The position numbers were made by a program, and so were the translations under genes. From the NCBI GenBank assembly GCA_003649715.1, contig QMSS01000038.1:1-11223 (forward strand): a stretch of 11,223 nt of DNA. Reading direction: 5' to 3'. This document shows, one piece after another, positions 1 through 6,053 of this stretch. Positions within the stretch are counted from its first letter, which is position 1; every line of letters starts with the position of its first letter. The notes below the pieces were generated by a model. It was given only the letters and a program-made list of their open reading frames with translations. It did no database searches and was not told the DNA's origin. The stretch is from Thermoplasmata archaeon (GTDB lineage: Archaea > Thermoplasmatota > E2 > DHVEG-1).

Positions 1-1172
1 CCAACAAATTTTCCAACTGAAGGTTTTTTCTTTCTAATGCGTAGTATTTTGTATAACAAAAATACAAAAAATATGGCGATGAGTGCTGTTATCACTATAA
101 GAATGGTTATCATGCTTTGTATGTATTCCATGGATATCAACCAACTTCTGCTTTCATTAGAATAGGCAGGTATTAGAAATATGGAACCTATTATTAGGCA
201 TATGATGCCGCCTATTCCTATGACGCCGAATCCAGGTGTTGCAAATATTTCGATTAGAAGCAGTAATGCTCCTATTATAATAAATATTATGCTGATTGTG
301 GAAATGCTGAATCCTGATCCAACTAAGGATAGGAGGATTGCTATGATGCCAAATACTTCTGCTCCATAGCCTGGTGATGATATACCAAATATTACTCCAA
401 ATATGCCTAGCATGAGAAGAAGGGAGCAGAGTAGTGGGTTTGATATGATTTTTAGTATCTGTATTTTGATGGATGGAGAGTATAGTATTTTTTCCGTGTT
501 TTTGGTGTGTAGAATTGTTTCTCCAGCTGATGTGTTTATTTTTATACCGTTGATCTGTTCTAATAATTGGTCGATGGAGTTTGAAACAAATTCTATGACC
601 CCATATTTTTTGGCTTGAGTAGCATTTAAATTGAGATTTTTTATTATAAAATCTTTGGCAACACTCTGATTTCTACCATACATGCTTGCTCTTTCTTGGA
701 TCCATTCTACTAGTGCATTGATTGTTTTGTTGCTTGTAATTAGTTTTGTACCTTCGAAGGTGATTTCTACTGGCTGGGTGGATCCTATTATCGTATGTTC
801 TGCCATTGCTGCGATGTGTGTGCTTAGCAGTATAAATGTTCCTGCTGACCAGGCTTTGGCACCAGTTGGGTAGACGTATCCTATAATTGGTGTTTTGCTG
901 TCCTTTATCAGATCTGCTATTTCAAATGTTTCTTTTAGCCCACCACCTGGTGTATCTATTAGGAGTATTACTGCCTCAGAGCCTCTTTTGTCTGCCTCTC
1001 TGATACCCTCTATTAGGGTTTCCACTGTGGCATGGTCTATTGTGTCTTTTATCTCTACAAGCAATATGGTTGGTTTCTGAGCATAGACGTAGACGCTACA
1101 ATAGAATAGTAGAGGTATTATTATGGAGATGGATATAAATAGCAGCGGGGTGCGTTGTCTGTTTTTTTTCAT
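1..1172 (-). CDS. nfeD: NfeD/ClpP-class membrane serine protease (stomatin-specific, 1510-N type), 3' end off the window
   Basis: 390 codons are visible and the C-terminus is cut by the left edge. Residues 11-30 form a signal or first membrane segment. Residues 34-200 are a ClpP-class protease domain: a conserved DTPGGG stretch (73-78), Ser109 in WSAGTF and Lys149 in SNKTIN. By remembered alignment these match the Ser97/Lys138 dyad of Pyrococcus PH1510. YGVIE (190-194) is also typical of the family. Five hydrophobic segments follow (about 241-264, 272-288, 293-311, 313-335, 353-374), with SSPGYGAE and ATPGFGVIG turns typical of NfeD. The soluble OB-fold domain of full-length NfeD would begin where the window ends. 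The ATG directly follows the stomatin TAA with no spacer and has an AAGGAGA ribosome site at 1187-1193, so translation is probably coupled. Inferred role: cleavage of the partner stomatin at the membrane. Confidence 0.92.
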   Translation of the reverse strand, partial: MKKNRQRTPLLFISISIIIPLLFYCSVYVYAQKPTILLVEIKDTIDHATVETLIEGIREADKRGSEAVILLIDTPGGGLKETFEIADLIKDSKTPIIGYVYPTGAKAWSAGTFILLSTHIAAMAEHTIIGSTQPVEITFEGTKLITSNKTINALVEWIQERASMYGRNQSVAKDFIIKNLNLNATQAKKYGVIEFVSNSIDQLLEQINGIKINTSAGETILHTKNTEKILYSPSIKIQILKIISNPLLCSLLLMLGIFGVIFGISSPGYGAEVFGIIAILLSLVGSGFSISTISIIFIIIGALLLLIEIFATPGFGVIGIGGIICLIIGSIFLIPAYSNESRSWLISMEYIQSMITILIVITALIAIFFVFLLYKILRIRKKKPSVGKFV

Positions 1173-1955
1173 TTAGCTCATTTGTTTCTCCTTATTTTTG
1201 GTAACAGCTTTTGCTATTCCAGCTATTTTTCCTATCTCCCCTCCCATGGGAACTACTATCAGGTTTTTCTCACGTGCTATCTCTGCTAGTGTCTGTAGTT
1301 CTCTGAGACGTAAGGCAGCTGGTGTTTTTTCATATAATTTTGCTGCCTCAGTCATCTTTTTTGATGCCTGGAATTCTCCATCTGCTATTATTATCCTAGA
1401 TCTTTTTTCTCTTTCAGCCTCAGCCTGTTTTGCGATTGCTCGTAGCATCTCTTCAGGTAAGGCTACATCTCTGATTGTTACGGCAGAGACCTTTATCCCC
1501 CAGGGGTCTGTGCCTTGATCTATCACATTTTGAAGGCTTTTGTTGAGCTCATCTCTTTTTGCCAGTAAATCATCAAGATTTTTTTGTCCCAGTACATCTC
1601 TGAGAGTGGTCTGAGCTAAAAGACTTGTGGCCAGGTCATATCTTTGGACCTCAACAACTGCTTTTTGAGGATCTATGATTCTGAAATAAACCACAGCATC
1701 TACGTCAACAGTCACATTGTCTTTGGTTATGACTCTTTGTTTTGGCACATCTATGACACGTGTCCTGAGATCAAGTTTCACTACCTTGTCTATAATAGGT
1801 ATTATAAACACAAGACCTGGTCCTTTTATACCAAGTAGTCTACCTAGTCTGAATATCACGATCCTTTGGTACTCCGCTAGTATTTTTATTGCTGATGAGA
1901 GCAGCAATAGTAGGAATATTATTATAACAATTGCTATTGCTATAAGATCCATCAT
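1173..1955 (-). CDS. Stomatin/prohibitin-family (SPFH, Band 7) membrane protein
   Basis: 260 residues, the usual size for archaeal p-stomatin. One N-terminal membrane segment (about 4-25) is followed by the SPFH domain: EYQRIVIFRLGR (28-39), GPGLVFIIP (45-53), RVIDVPKQ and VDVDAVVYFRI (83-93). A charged, Ala/Glu/Lys-rich helix (about 168-230) is the oligomerising coiled coil. NLIVVPM (231-237) resembles the hydrophobic C-terminal stretch that the PH1510 protease cuts in PH1511 of Pyrococcus. The start is the first of two adjacent ATGs, with GGAGGT (plus-strand 1964-1969) 8 nt upstream. It abuts the NfeD-type protease gene, the classic two-gene operon. SPFH proteins form ring or cage assemblies that organise membrane microdomains. 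The physiological role here is not evident beyond pairing with the protease. Confidence 0.93.
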   Translation of the reverse strand: MMDLIAIAIVIIIFLLLLLSSAIKILAEYQRIVIFRLGRLLGIKGPGLVFIIPIIDKVVKLDLRTRVIDVPKQRVITKDNVTVDVDAVVYFRIIDPQKAVVEVQRYDLATSLLAQTTLRDVLGQKNLDDLLAKRDELNKSLQNVIDQGTDPWGIKVSAVTIRDVALPEEMLRAIAKQAEAEREKRSRIIIADGEFQASKKMTEAAKLYEKTPAALRLRELQTLAEIAREKNLIVVPMGGEIGKIAGIAKAVTKNKEKQMS

Positions 1956-1963
1956 AATCTTTT

Positions 1964-1969
1964 ACCTCC
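1964..1969 (-). promoter_or_regulatory. Shine-Dalgarno site of the stomatin gene
   Basis: GGAGGT on the minus strand, 8 nt before the ATG at 1955. It is a full-strength site and fixes the stomatin start. Confidence 0.8.
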
Positions 1970-1976
1970 GATTTGA

Positions 1977-2031
1977 TACAAAAAAACATGTTTTGTGTTC
2001 TTAAGTGTTTCTACAAAAAAATGTTTTTTTG
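1977..2031. repeat. Two related A/T palindromic elements upstream of stomatin (candidate operators)
   Basis: TACAAAAAAACATGTTTT occurs at 1977-1994 and contains the perfect palindrome AAAACATGTTTT (1983-1994). A related TACAAAAAAATGTTTT lies at 2012-2027, inside the inverted repeat CAAAAAAA-TG-TTTTTTTG (2014-2031). The starts are 35 bp apart. Both lie in the divergent stomatin-enolase spacer, where a regulator could act on the stomatin promoter. Homopolymer runs are common in such A+T-rich DNA, so this could be chance. Confidence 0.3.
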
Positions 2032-2189
2032 CATTAATTGATTTGCAGTCTGAGAGGAGAAAAGAATGCTTTTTGTTAGTAAAACCATTGTTTTTCATTG
2101 TTTTTTATGAATAAAGTTTTATGAGAGAAAAGCAATACACAGTTAAAAACAGATTGTTAGGTTTTTAAGTGAGGGGGAATGAAGTATTT

Positions 2190-3470
2190 ATGAGCAGGAT
2201 TAGAACTGTGAGAGGACGTGAGGTTTTAGATTCTCGGGGGAATCCAACTGTTGAATGTGATGTAGAAACAGATGATGGTTTGTTTAGAGCTATGGTTCCA
2301 AGTGGTGCAAGCGCTGGTATACATGAGGCAGTTGAGTTGAGAGATGGAGGTCGTAGATTTCATGGCCGGGGTACACGAAGAGCTGTTGACAATATCAACA
2401 ATATAATGAGTAAAAAGATTGTTGGTATGGACTGTACAGATCAGAATGGGGTAGACGATCTCCTGATTGAATTAGATGGAACTGAAAATAAGGAGCAGTT
2501 AGGTGCTAATGCTATACTGGCTGTTTCTATTGCTGTATGTAAGGCTGGTGCTGCTGCCACTGGAAAAAAATTGTATGAATATGTGGGTGAGTTGTATGGA
2601 AAACCTTATCCTAGGATGCTCCCTGTGCCTCAACATAATATAATCAATGGTGGGAAGCATGCTGGTCAGGAAAACAGTATACAGGAACATATGATTATGC
2701 CAGTTGGAGCAAAAAGCTTTAGAGAGGCGCTTAGAATGGCATCTGAGATATATCATGCTTTGAAAAATATTCTTAAAAAAAGACTGGGTGCAGGTGCTGT
2801 TCTCATCGGGGATGAAGGAGGTTTTGCTCCTCCTCAGCTGAAAACTATCCATGAGAGACTAGATATCTTGATGGAGGCGATATCGTCTGTAGGCTACGAG
2901 GATGAAATAAAACTGGCTATAGACTCTGCCTCATCAGAATTTTTTGAAGACGGCATATATAGGCTGGAGGGAAAAGAGATGAGTGCCGGTGAGCTCATAG
3001 ATTATTATTCTGATGTCGTGTCGTCTTATCCCATTGTTAGCTGGGAAGACGGCATGGCTGAAGACGACTGGGATGGATGGGTTGAGATGACAAAGAAATT
3101 AGGAGACAGGATACAGATTGTGGGAGATGATTTGTTGGTGACAAATCCTAGGAGGATAAAAAAAGCTATTGAAATAAGAGCGGCAAACTCTGCTTTGATA
3201 AAACTCAATCAGATAGGAACAGTGACTGAGACGTTAGAGGCTGTGAAACTGGCTCATAGCAATAGATGGACTGCTGTATGCAGCCATCGAAGTGGCGAAA
3301 CAGAGGATAGTTTTCTAGCTGACTTCACAGTTGGTGTTTCAAGCAGTCAGATTAAATGTGGTGCACCTGCAAGAAGCGAAAGGTTATCGAAATACAATCA
3401 GCTACTGAGAATAGAAGAAGAACTAGACAAAGAGGCAAAATATCCTGGAGAAAAATTTAGGACAAAATAA
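2190..3470 (+). CDS. eno: Enolase (phosphopyruvate hydratase)
   Basis: Interconverts 2-phosphoglycerate and phosphoenolpyruvate in cytosolic glycolysis/gluconeogenesis. 426 residues, normal length. Family signatures run the full length: REVLDSRGNPTVE (10-22), SGASAG loop (38-43), NGGKHAGQ (153-160), GDEGGFAP (207-214, proton donor Glu209), metal ligands Asp245, Glu286 and Asp313, catalytic base Lys338 in LIKLNQIGT, and SHRSGET (365-371). In the mobile loop the usual SGASTG is SGASAG, a Thr-to-Ala change; the metal-binding Ser41 is kept. ATG 2190 is preferred over an in-frame GTG at 2169, because MSRIRTVRGREVLDSRG matches the family N-terminus and the purine run GAGGGGGA (2171-2178) can serve as ribosome site. 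It is transcribed away from stomatin and is probably monocistronic: T-runs and a new promoter separate it from serA. Confidence 0.98.
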   Translation: MSRIRTVRGREVLDSRGNPTVECDVETDDGLFRAMVPSGASAGIHEAVELRDGGRRFHGRGTRRAVDNINNIMSKKIVGMDCTDQNGVDDLLIELDGTENKEQLGANAILAVSIAVCKAGAAATGKKLYEYVGELYGKPYPRMLPVPQHNIINGGKHAGQENSIQEHMIMPVGAKSFREALRMASEIYHALKNILKKRLGAGAVLIGDEGGFAPPQLKTIHERLDILMEAISSVGYEDEIKLAIDSASSEFFEDGIYRLEGKEMSAGELIDYYSDVVSSYPIVSWEDGMAEDDWDGWVEMTKKLGDRIQIVGDDLLVTNPRRIKKAIEIRAANSALIKLNQIGTVTETLEAVKLAHSNRWTAVCSHRSGETEDSFLADFTVGVSSSQIKCGAPARSERLSKYNQLLRIEEELDKEAKYPGEKFRTK

Positions 3471-3475
3471 AAAAA

Positions 3476-3563
3476 TTTTTATCTTTGATACCCACAAATT
3501 CTCTATTCCCTATATGGTGTCTCCCACAGTAGAGAAATGGATAAAAAACATGTATCTTTTTTT
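3476..3563 (+). terminator. T-rich termination zone after enolase
   Basis: A T5 run (3476-3480) starts 5 nt after the enolase stop codon and a T7 run lies at 3557-3563. No strong hairpin is seen. Archaeal RNA polymerase commonly terminates at oligo-T runs, and the serA promoter box begins right after the second run. Confidence 0.45.
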
Positions 3564-3570
3564 GTGATGG

Positions 3571-3590
3571 AAACCTTTTTAGATAAAAAA
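3571..3590 (+). promoter_or_regulatory. Archaeal BRE/TATA promoter of serA
   Basis: AAACC (BRE-like) is followed by TTTTTAGATAAA. The same AAACCTTT core stands before the TBP operon and endA. Usual spacing puts the transcript start near 3606, giving a leader of about 40 nt that contains the ribosome site GGGGAGG (3627-3633). Confidence 0.55.
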
Positions 3591-3646
3591 ATGGATATTC
3601 CTCAAAAAACCCATTGGGATGATTCTGGGGAGGATGTTGGTTTATC

Positions 3647-4600
3647 ATGCACATATTAATAACAGACAAGGTAGCTGATGAAGCAATTGATATGCTGAAA
3701 AAAGCAGGATATGATGTTACATACGATGAGATGGATGGAAAAACACTACTAAGAGAGATACCAAAATATGATGCACTCATGGTGAGAAGTAGAACAAAGG
3801 TTACATCGGAGATAGTAAAAGCAGGAGCAGATGGAAAACTAAAGGTGATAGGAAGAGCAGGTGTGGGGGTGGACAACATAGATGTTGAAACAGCTGCTAA
3901 AAATGGTATAAAAGTTGTCAATGCCCCAACAGGATCAACAGTCAGCGTAGCAGAATTAGCCATAGCACATATGCTGGCACTCGCAAGGTTTATACCAAAA
4001 GCTGATGTCACAATGAAAAAAGGGGAATGGCTGAAAAAGCAGCTACGTGGAAATGAGTTAAATGGAAAAACCCTTGGACTCATAGGCTCCGGACATATAG
4101 CACAACATGTAGCAAAAATCGCCAATGGCCTCGGAATGAATGTTCTGGTATACTCCCCACACTGCACAGAGGAAAAAGCCAAGAAAATGGGTGCAACATA
4201 TACAACACTAGAAAAACTTCTGAAACAGTCCGATTTCATATCACTACACATACCGCACACCCAGGAGACACATCATCTCATAAACAGAGAAAGACTAATG
4301 CTTATGAAAAAAAACGTCTACCTTATAAACTGTGCACGAGGAGGGGTTGTTGACGAGAAAAGCCTATATGAGTTTCTAAAAGATGGAAAAATCGCTGGAG
4401 CAGCTATAGATGTTTTTGAAAAAGAACCACCAGAAAACAACAAACTTCTCACGTTAGACAACGTTGTACTCACACCACACATAGGTGCAAATACTAAAGA
4501 AGCGCAGATAAGAGCAGGAACTATATGTGCTGAACAAATAATAAAGACCCTCCGAGGAGAGGAACCAGAATATTGGGTAAACAAAAAAATTATGAAATAG
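3647..4600 (+). CDS. serA: D-3-phosphoglycerate dehydrogenase, short form without regulatory domain
   Basis: Oxidises 3-phosphoglycerate to 3-phosphohydroxypyruvate, the first step of serine synthesis. 317 residues. An N-terminal substrate domain (1-95) contains RAGVGVDNID (70-79). The Rossmann domain begins GLIGSGHIA (144-152). NCARGGVVDE (228-237) gives catalytic Arg231, DVFEKEPP gives Glu260, and LTPHIGA gives His278. The protein ends right after the catalytic domains, so the ACT domain used for serine feedback in many SerA proteins is missing. Two details differ from the common pattern: the dinucleotide motif is GxGxxA, and the second strand ends VYSPH (Ser170) where NAD-dependent members usually have Asp, so NADP use is possible. 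A related 2-hydroxyacid dehydrogenase cannot be excluded. The TRAX-like gene follows 47 nt downstream, probably in the same transcript. Confidence 0.85.
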   Translation: MHILITDKVADEAIDMLKKAGYDVTYDEMDGKTLLREIPKYDALMVRSRTKVTSEIVKAGADGKLKVIGRAGVGVDNIDVETAAKNGIKVVNAPTGSTVSVAELAIAHMLALARFIPKADVTMKKGEWLKKQLRGNELNGKTLGLIGSGHIAQHVAKIANGLGMNVLVYSPHCTEEKAKKMGATYTTLEKLLKQSDFISLHIPHTQETHHLINRERLMLMKKNVYLINCARGGVVDEKSLYEFLKDGKIAGAAIDVFEKEPPENNKLLTLDNVVLTPHIGANTKEAQIRAGTICAEQIIKTLRGEEPEYWVNKKIMK

Positions 4601-4647
4601 AAAAATGCGAGACGGTGTCATATTGGGAATTGAGAAGGAATACAAAA

Positions 4648-5349
4648 ATGAAAAATTTAGACAACATTATAGAGAAAATAGAAAAACACATCAATGAAAA
4701 AGATAGAATAAGAGAGCAAGCATTAAGGTCATCACGAGACATCATAATTAGATGCAGAAAAGCCATACAACACCTGCATCAAAACCAGAACAAAGAGGCC
4801 GGACAACACATCAAAAAAGCCTCAGAGGAACTAGCGGAACTATACAATCTAACAAAAAAACATGCAGATTTATACTACTCAGGCTTCGTCGAAAACGCTG
4901 CACAAGAAGTCGTCGAGGCATACTGCCTGCTAAATATACTGCAAGATAAAGATCTACCGGACCCAGATGAAATAAAAACAACCTACAGTTCATATCTACT
5001 AGGACTATGCGATGTCGTAGGAGAACTGAGAAGGAGCGCACTCGACTGCATACTTGCAGGAGAGGCATCGGAGGCAAACAAATACCTCAATCTTATGGAA
5101 AAAATATATGATGTGATCATAAGATTTGATTACCCATCAGCTTTAGTACCAATAAGAAGAAAACAAGACATGATACGAAGCCTGATAGAAAAGACGAGAG
5201 GAGAACTAGCAGTAGCAAGCTGCGAGAGGAGGATAGACTACAAAACTGATGAATTCCGAGGTATACTTGATATAATAAACAAAGAAAAAACAAAGAAAAA
5301 AAAGGGAAAAAAGAAAAACATGGACATAAACATCGACAAAATATGGTAA
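4648..5349 (+). CDS. TRAX/translin-family RNase (archaeal C3PO-like subunit)
   Basis: 233 mostly helical residues, the size of translin/TRAX proteins. Family signatures are clear: QEVVEAYCLL (86-95), LLGLCDVVGELRR (117-129), and DYPSALVPIRRKQDMIRSLIEKTRGEL spread over 161-187. The four acidic residues that form the RNase site in TRAX are all present as Glu87, Glu90 (QExxE), Asp122 and Glu126 (DxxxE), so this is likely a catalytic TRAX-like subunit rather than inactive translin. The archaeal homologue from Archaeoglobus forms octamers that cut RNA. The C-terminus has a Lys-rich tail (212-223) that may bind nucleic acid. ATG 4648 is chosen over an in-frame ATG at 4573 because GAGAAGGAA (4632-4640) sits at proper spacing and the earlier start would overlap serA with unrelated residues. 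Its RNA target is unknown. Confidence 0.88.
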   Translation: MKNLDNIIEKIEKHINEKDRIREQALRSSRDIIIRCRKAIQHLHQNQNKEAGQHIKKASEELAELYNLTKKHADLYYSGFVENAAQEVVEAYCLLNILQDKDLPDPDEIKTTYSSYLLGLCDVVGELRRSALDCILAGEASEANKYLNLMEKIYDVIIRFDYPSALVPIRRKQDMIRSLIEKTRGELAVASCERRIDYKTDEFRGILDIINKEKTKKKKGKKKNMDINIDKIW

Positions 5350-5360
5350 CATAAAAAAAC

Positions 5361-5383
5361 AAAGATATGCCAACATCTTTTTT
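5361..5383 (+). terminator. Weak hairpin plus T-run after the serA-TRAX transcript
   Basis: AAAGAT (5361-5366) and ATCTTT (5375-5380) pair around an 8-nt loop and lead into a T6 run (5378-5383), starting 11 nt after the stop codon. The stem is short, so the T-run is the main evidence. Confidence 0.4.
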
Positions 5384-5397
5384 CAGAACCAAGAAGC

Positions 5398-5424
5398 TAC
5401 CTAGATGCTCAACTCATCCAGGTA
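5398..5424. promoter_or_regulatory. 10-bp inverted repeat just upstream of the TBP promoter
   Basis: TACCTAGATG (5398-5407) and CATCCAGGTA (5415-5424) are complementary at 9 of 10 positions around a 7-nt spacer. The dyad ends only 5 nt before the BRE of the first TATA box. It would lie outside any transcript from that promoter, so it is either a DNA operator for the TBP operon or a 3' hairpin of the upstream mRNA. Confidence 0.5.
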
Positions 5425-5429
5425 TTAAC

Positions 5430-5457
5430 GAAATCTTTATAAAAAACCTTTATATAC
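5430..5457 (+). promoter_or_regulatory. Tandem BRE/TATA boxes of the TBP operon
   Basis: Box 1 is CGAAA then TCTTTATAAA (5430-5443). Box 2 is AAACC then TTTATATA (5444-5456), close to the archaeal consensus. Usual spacing puts transcript starts near 5466 and 5479. The first would include the ribosome site GGGAAAGG (5466-5473); the second would be nearly leaderless. Confidence 0.65.
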
Positions 5458-5481
5458 TTCAAGAAGGGAAAGGCTGTTCTT

Positions 5482-6036
5482 ATGATTGATATAAACATTG
5501 AAAACATTGTAGTTTCTACTCAGATATCACAGAACATGGAATTGGATCTCAGCTCCTTAGCCACCGTCATACCTAATTCTAAATACAATCCCGCGGAATT
5601 TCCTGGTCTGATCATACATTCTATGGAACATAAAACCGCAGCATTTCTTCTTCCAGATGGAAAACTTCTATGTACAGGCGCCAGAAGTATGGAGGAAGTC
5701 AATGAAACAATAAATAGGATACACAGCCAGCTAGCCGATGCTGGTGTTAGAGTAAACGAAAAACCAGAGATACATGTTGAGAATCTAATTGCATCTTCAC
5801 AACTCGAAAAAAATGTGGATCTAAACTCAGCTGCCAGAGCAATGAAATCAGAAAATGTAGAATACAACCCAAAGCAATTTCCTGGACTGATATATAAAAC
5901 AAATGATGAACAAAATACAGTAATACTCTTGTTTGACTCTGGAAAACTTATATGCACTGGATGCAGATCAGAAGAAGAATTATCAGCTGCTGTTGATAAA
6001 ATCAGGACTAACCTTGTATCCCTAGGAATGTTGTAA
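5482..6036 (+). CDS. tbp: Divergent TATA-box binding protein paralogue (TBP1)
   Basis: 184 residues with the two-fold TBP saddle repeat (about 4-89 and 97-184), the normal archaeal length. Each half keeps IENIV/VENLI, the FPGLI turn and a CTGxR segment. TBP bends promoter DNA by inserting four phenylalanines. Here Phe40, Phe133 and Phe151 are present, but the second Phe of the first half is replaced: LIFSSGK of typical TBPs reads FLLPDGK (55-61), with Leu57 at the intercalating position and Pro-Asp in place of Ser-Ser. The first half is the more diverged one. No frameshift or stop is seen and the ribosome site is fair, so it looks expressed. It probably is an alternative TBP with altered promoter choice or weaker bending; reduced function is the other possibility. 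Co-transcribed with the canonical TBP 17 nt downstream. Confidence 0.9.
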   Translation: MIDINIENIVVSTQISQNMELDLSSLATVIPNSKYNPAEFPGLIIHSMEHKTAAFLLPDGKLLCTGARSMEEVNETINRIHSQLADAGVRVNEKPEIHVENLIASSQLEKNVDLNSAARAMKSENVEYNPKQFPGLIYKTNDEQNTVILLFDSGKLICTGCRSEEELSAAVDKIRTNLVSLGML

Positions 6037-6053
6037 AAGGAGGAAAAAAATAT

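Noticed and set aside
2169..2189. GTG at 2169 as the enolase start, adding 7 residues
   Set aside because: The extra residues do not match the enolase N-terminus, and the GAGGGGGA ribosome site would fall inside the coding region.
1956..2189. Search for a small RNA, tRNA or riboswitch in the largest spacers (also 8680-8895)
   Set aside because: No cloverleaf, conserved aptamer element or stable long hairpin was found by eye; only A/T runs and promoter-like elements.
3619..3678. Short upstream frame of 19 codons overlapping the serA start
   Set aside because: It has no ribosome site of its own at proper distance and no leader-peptide character; most likely chance.
3457..4260. Open frame of 267 codons on the minus strand across serA
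   Set aside because: It lies antisense to a gene with full catalytic motifs; the translation is Ser/Phe/Pro-rich with no recognisable domain, as expected of a shadow frame.
4573..4647. ATG at 4573 as the start of the TRAX-like gene
   Set aside because: It would overlap serA and add 25 residues unlike the family. ATG 4648 has a well-placed GAGAAGGAA site.
5281..5325. Poly-A runs in the TRAX-like 3' end as a possible frameshift slippery site
   Set aside because: The zero frame continues to a sensible Lys-rich end, and no downstream structure or alternative product is apparent.
5520..5957. Minus-strand open frames opposite both TBP genes (also 6008-6280 and 6344-6601)
   Set aside because: Antisense to well-conserved TBP genes. 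Their similar peptides (SPGNC, LAPVH) merely mirror the internal repeats of TBP.
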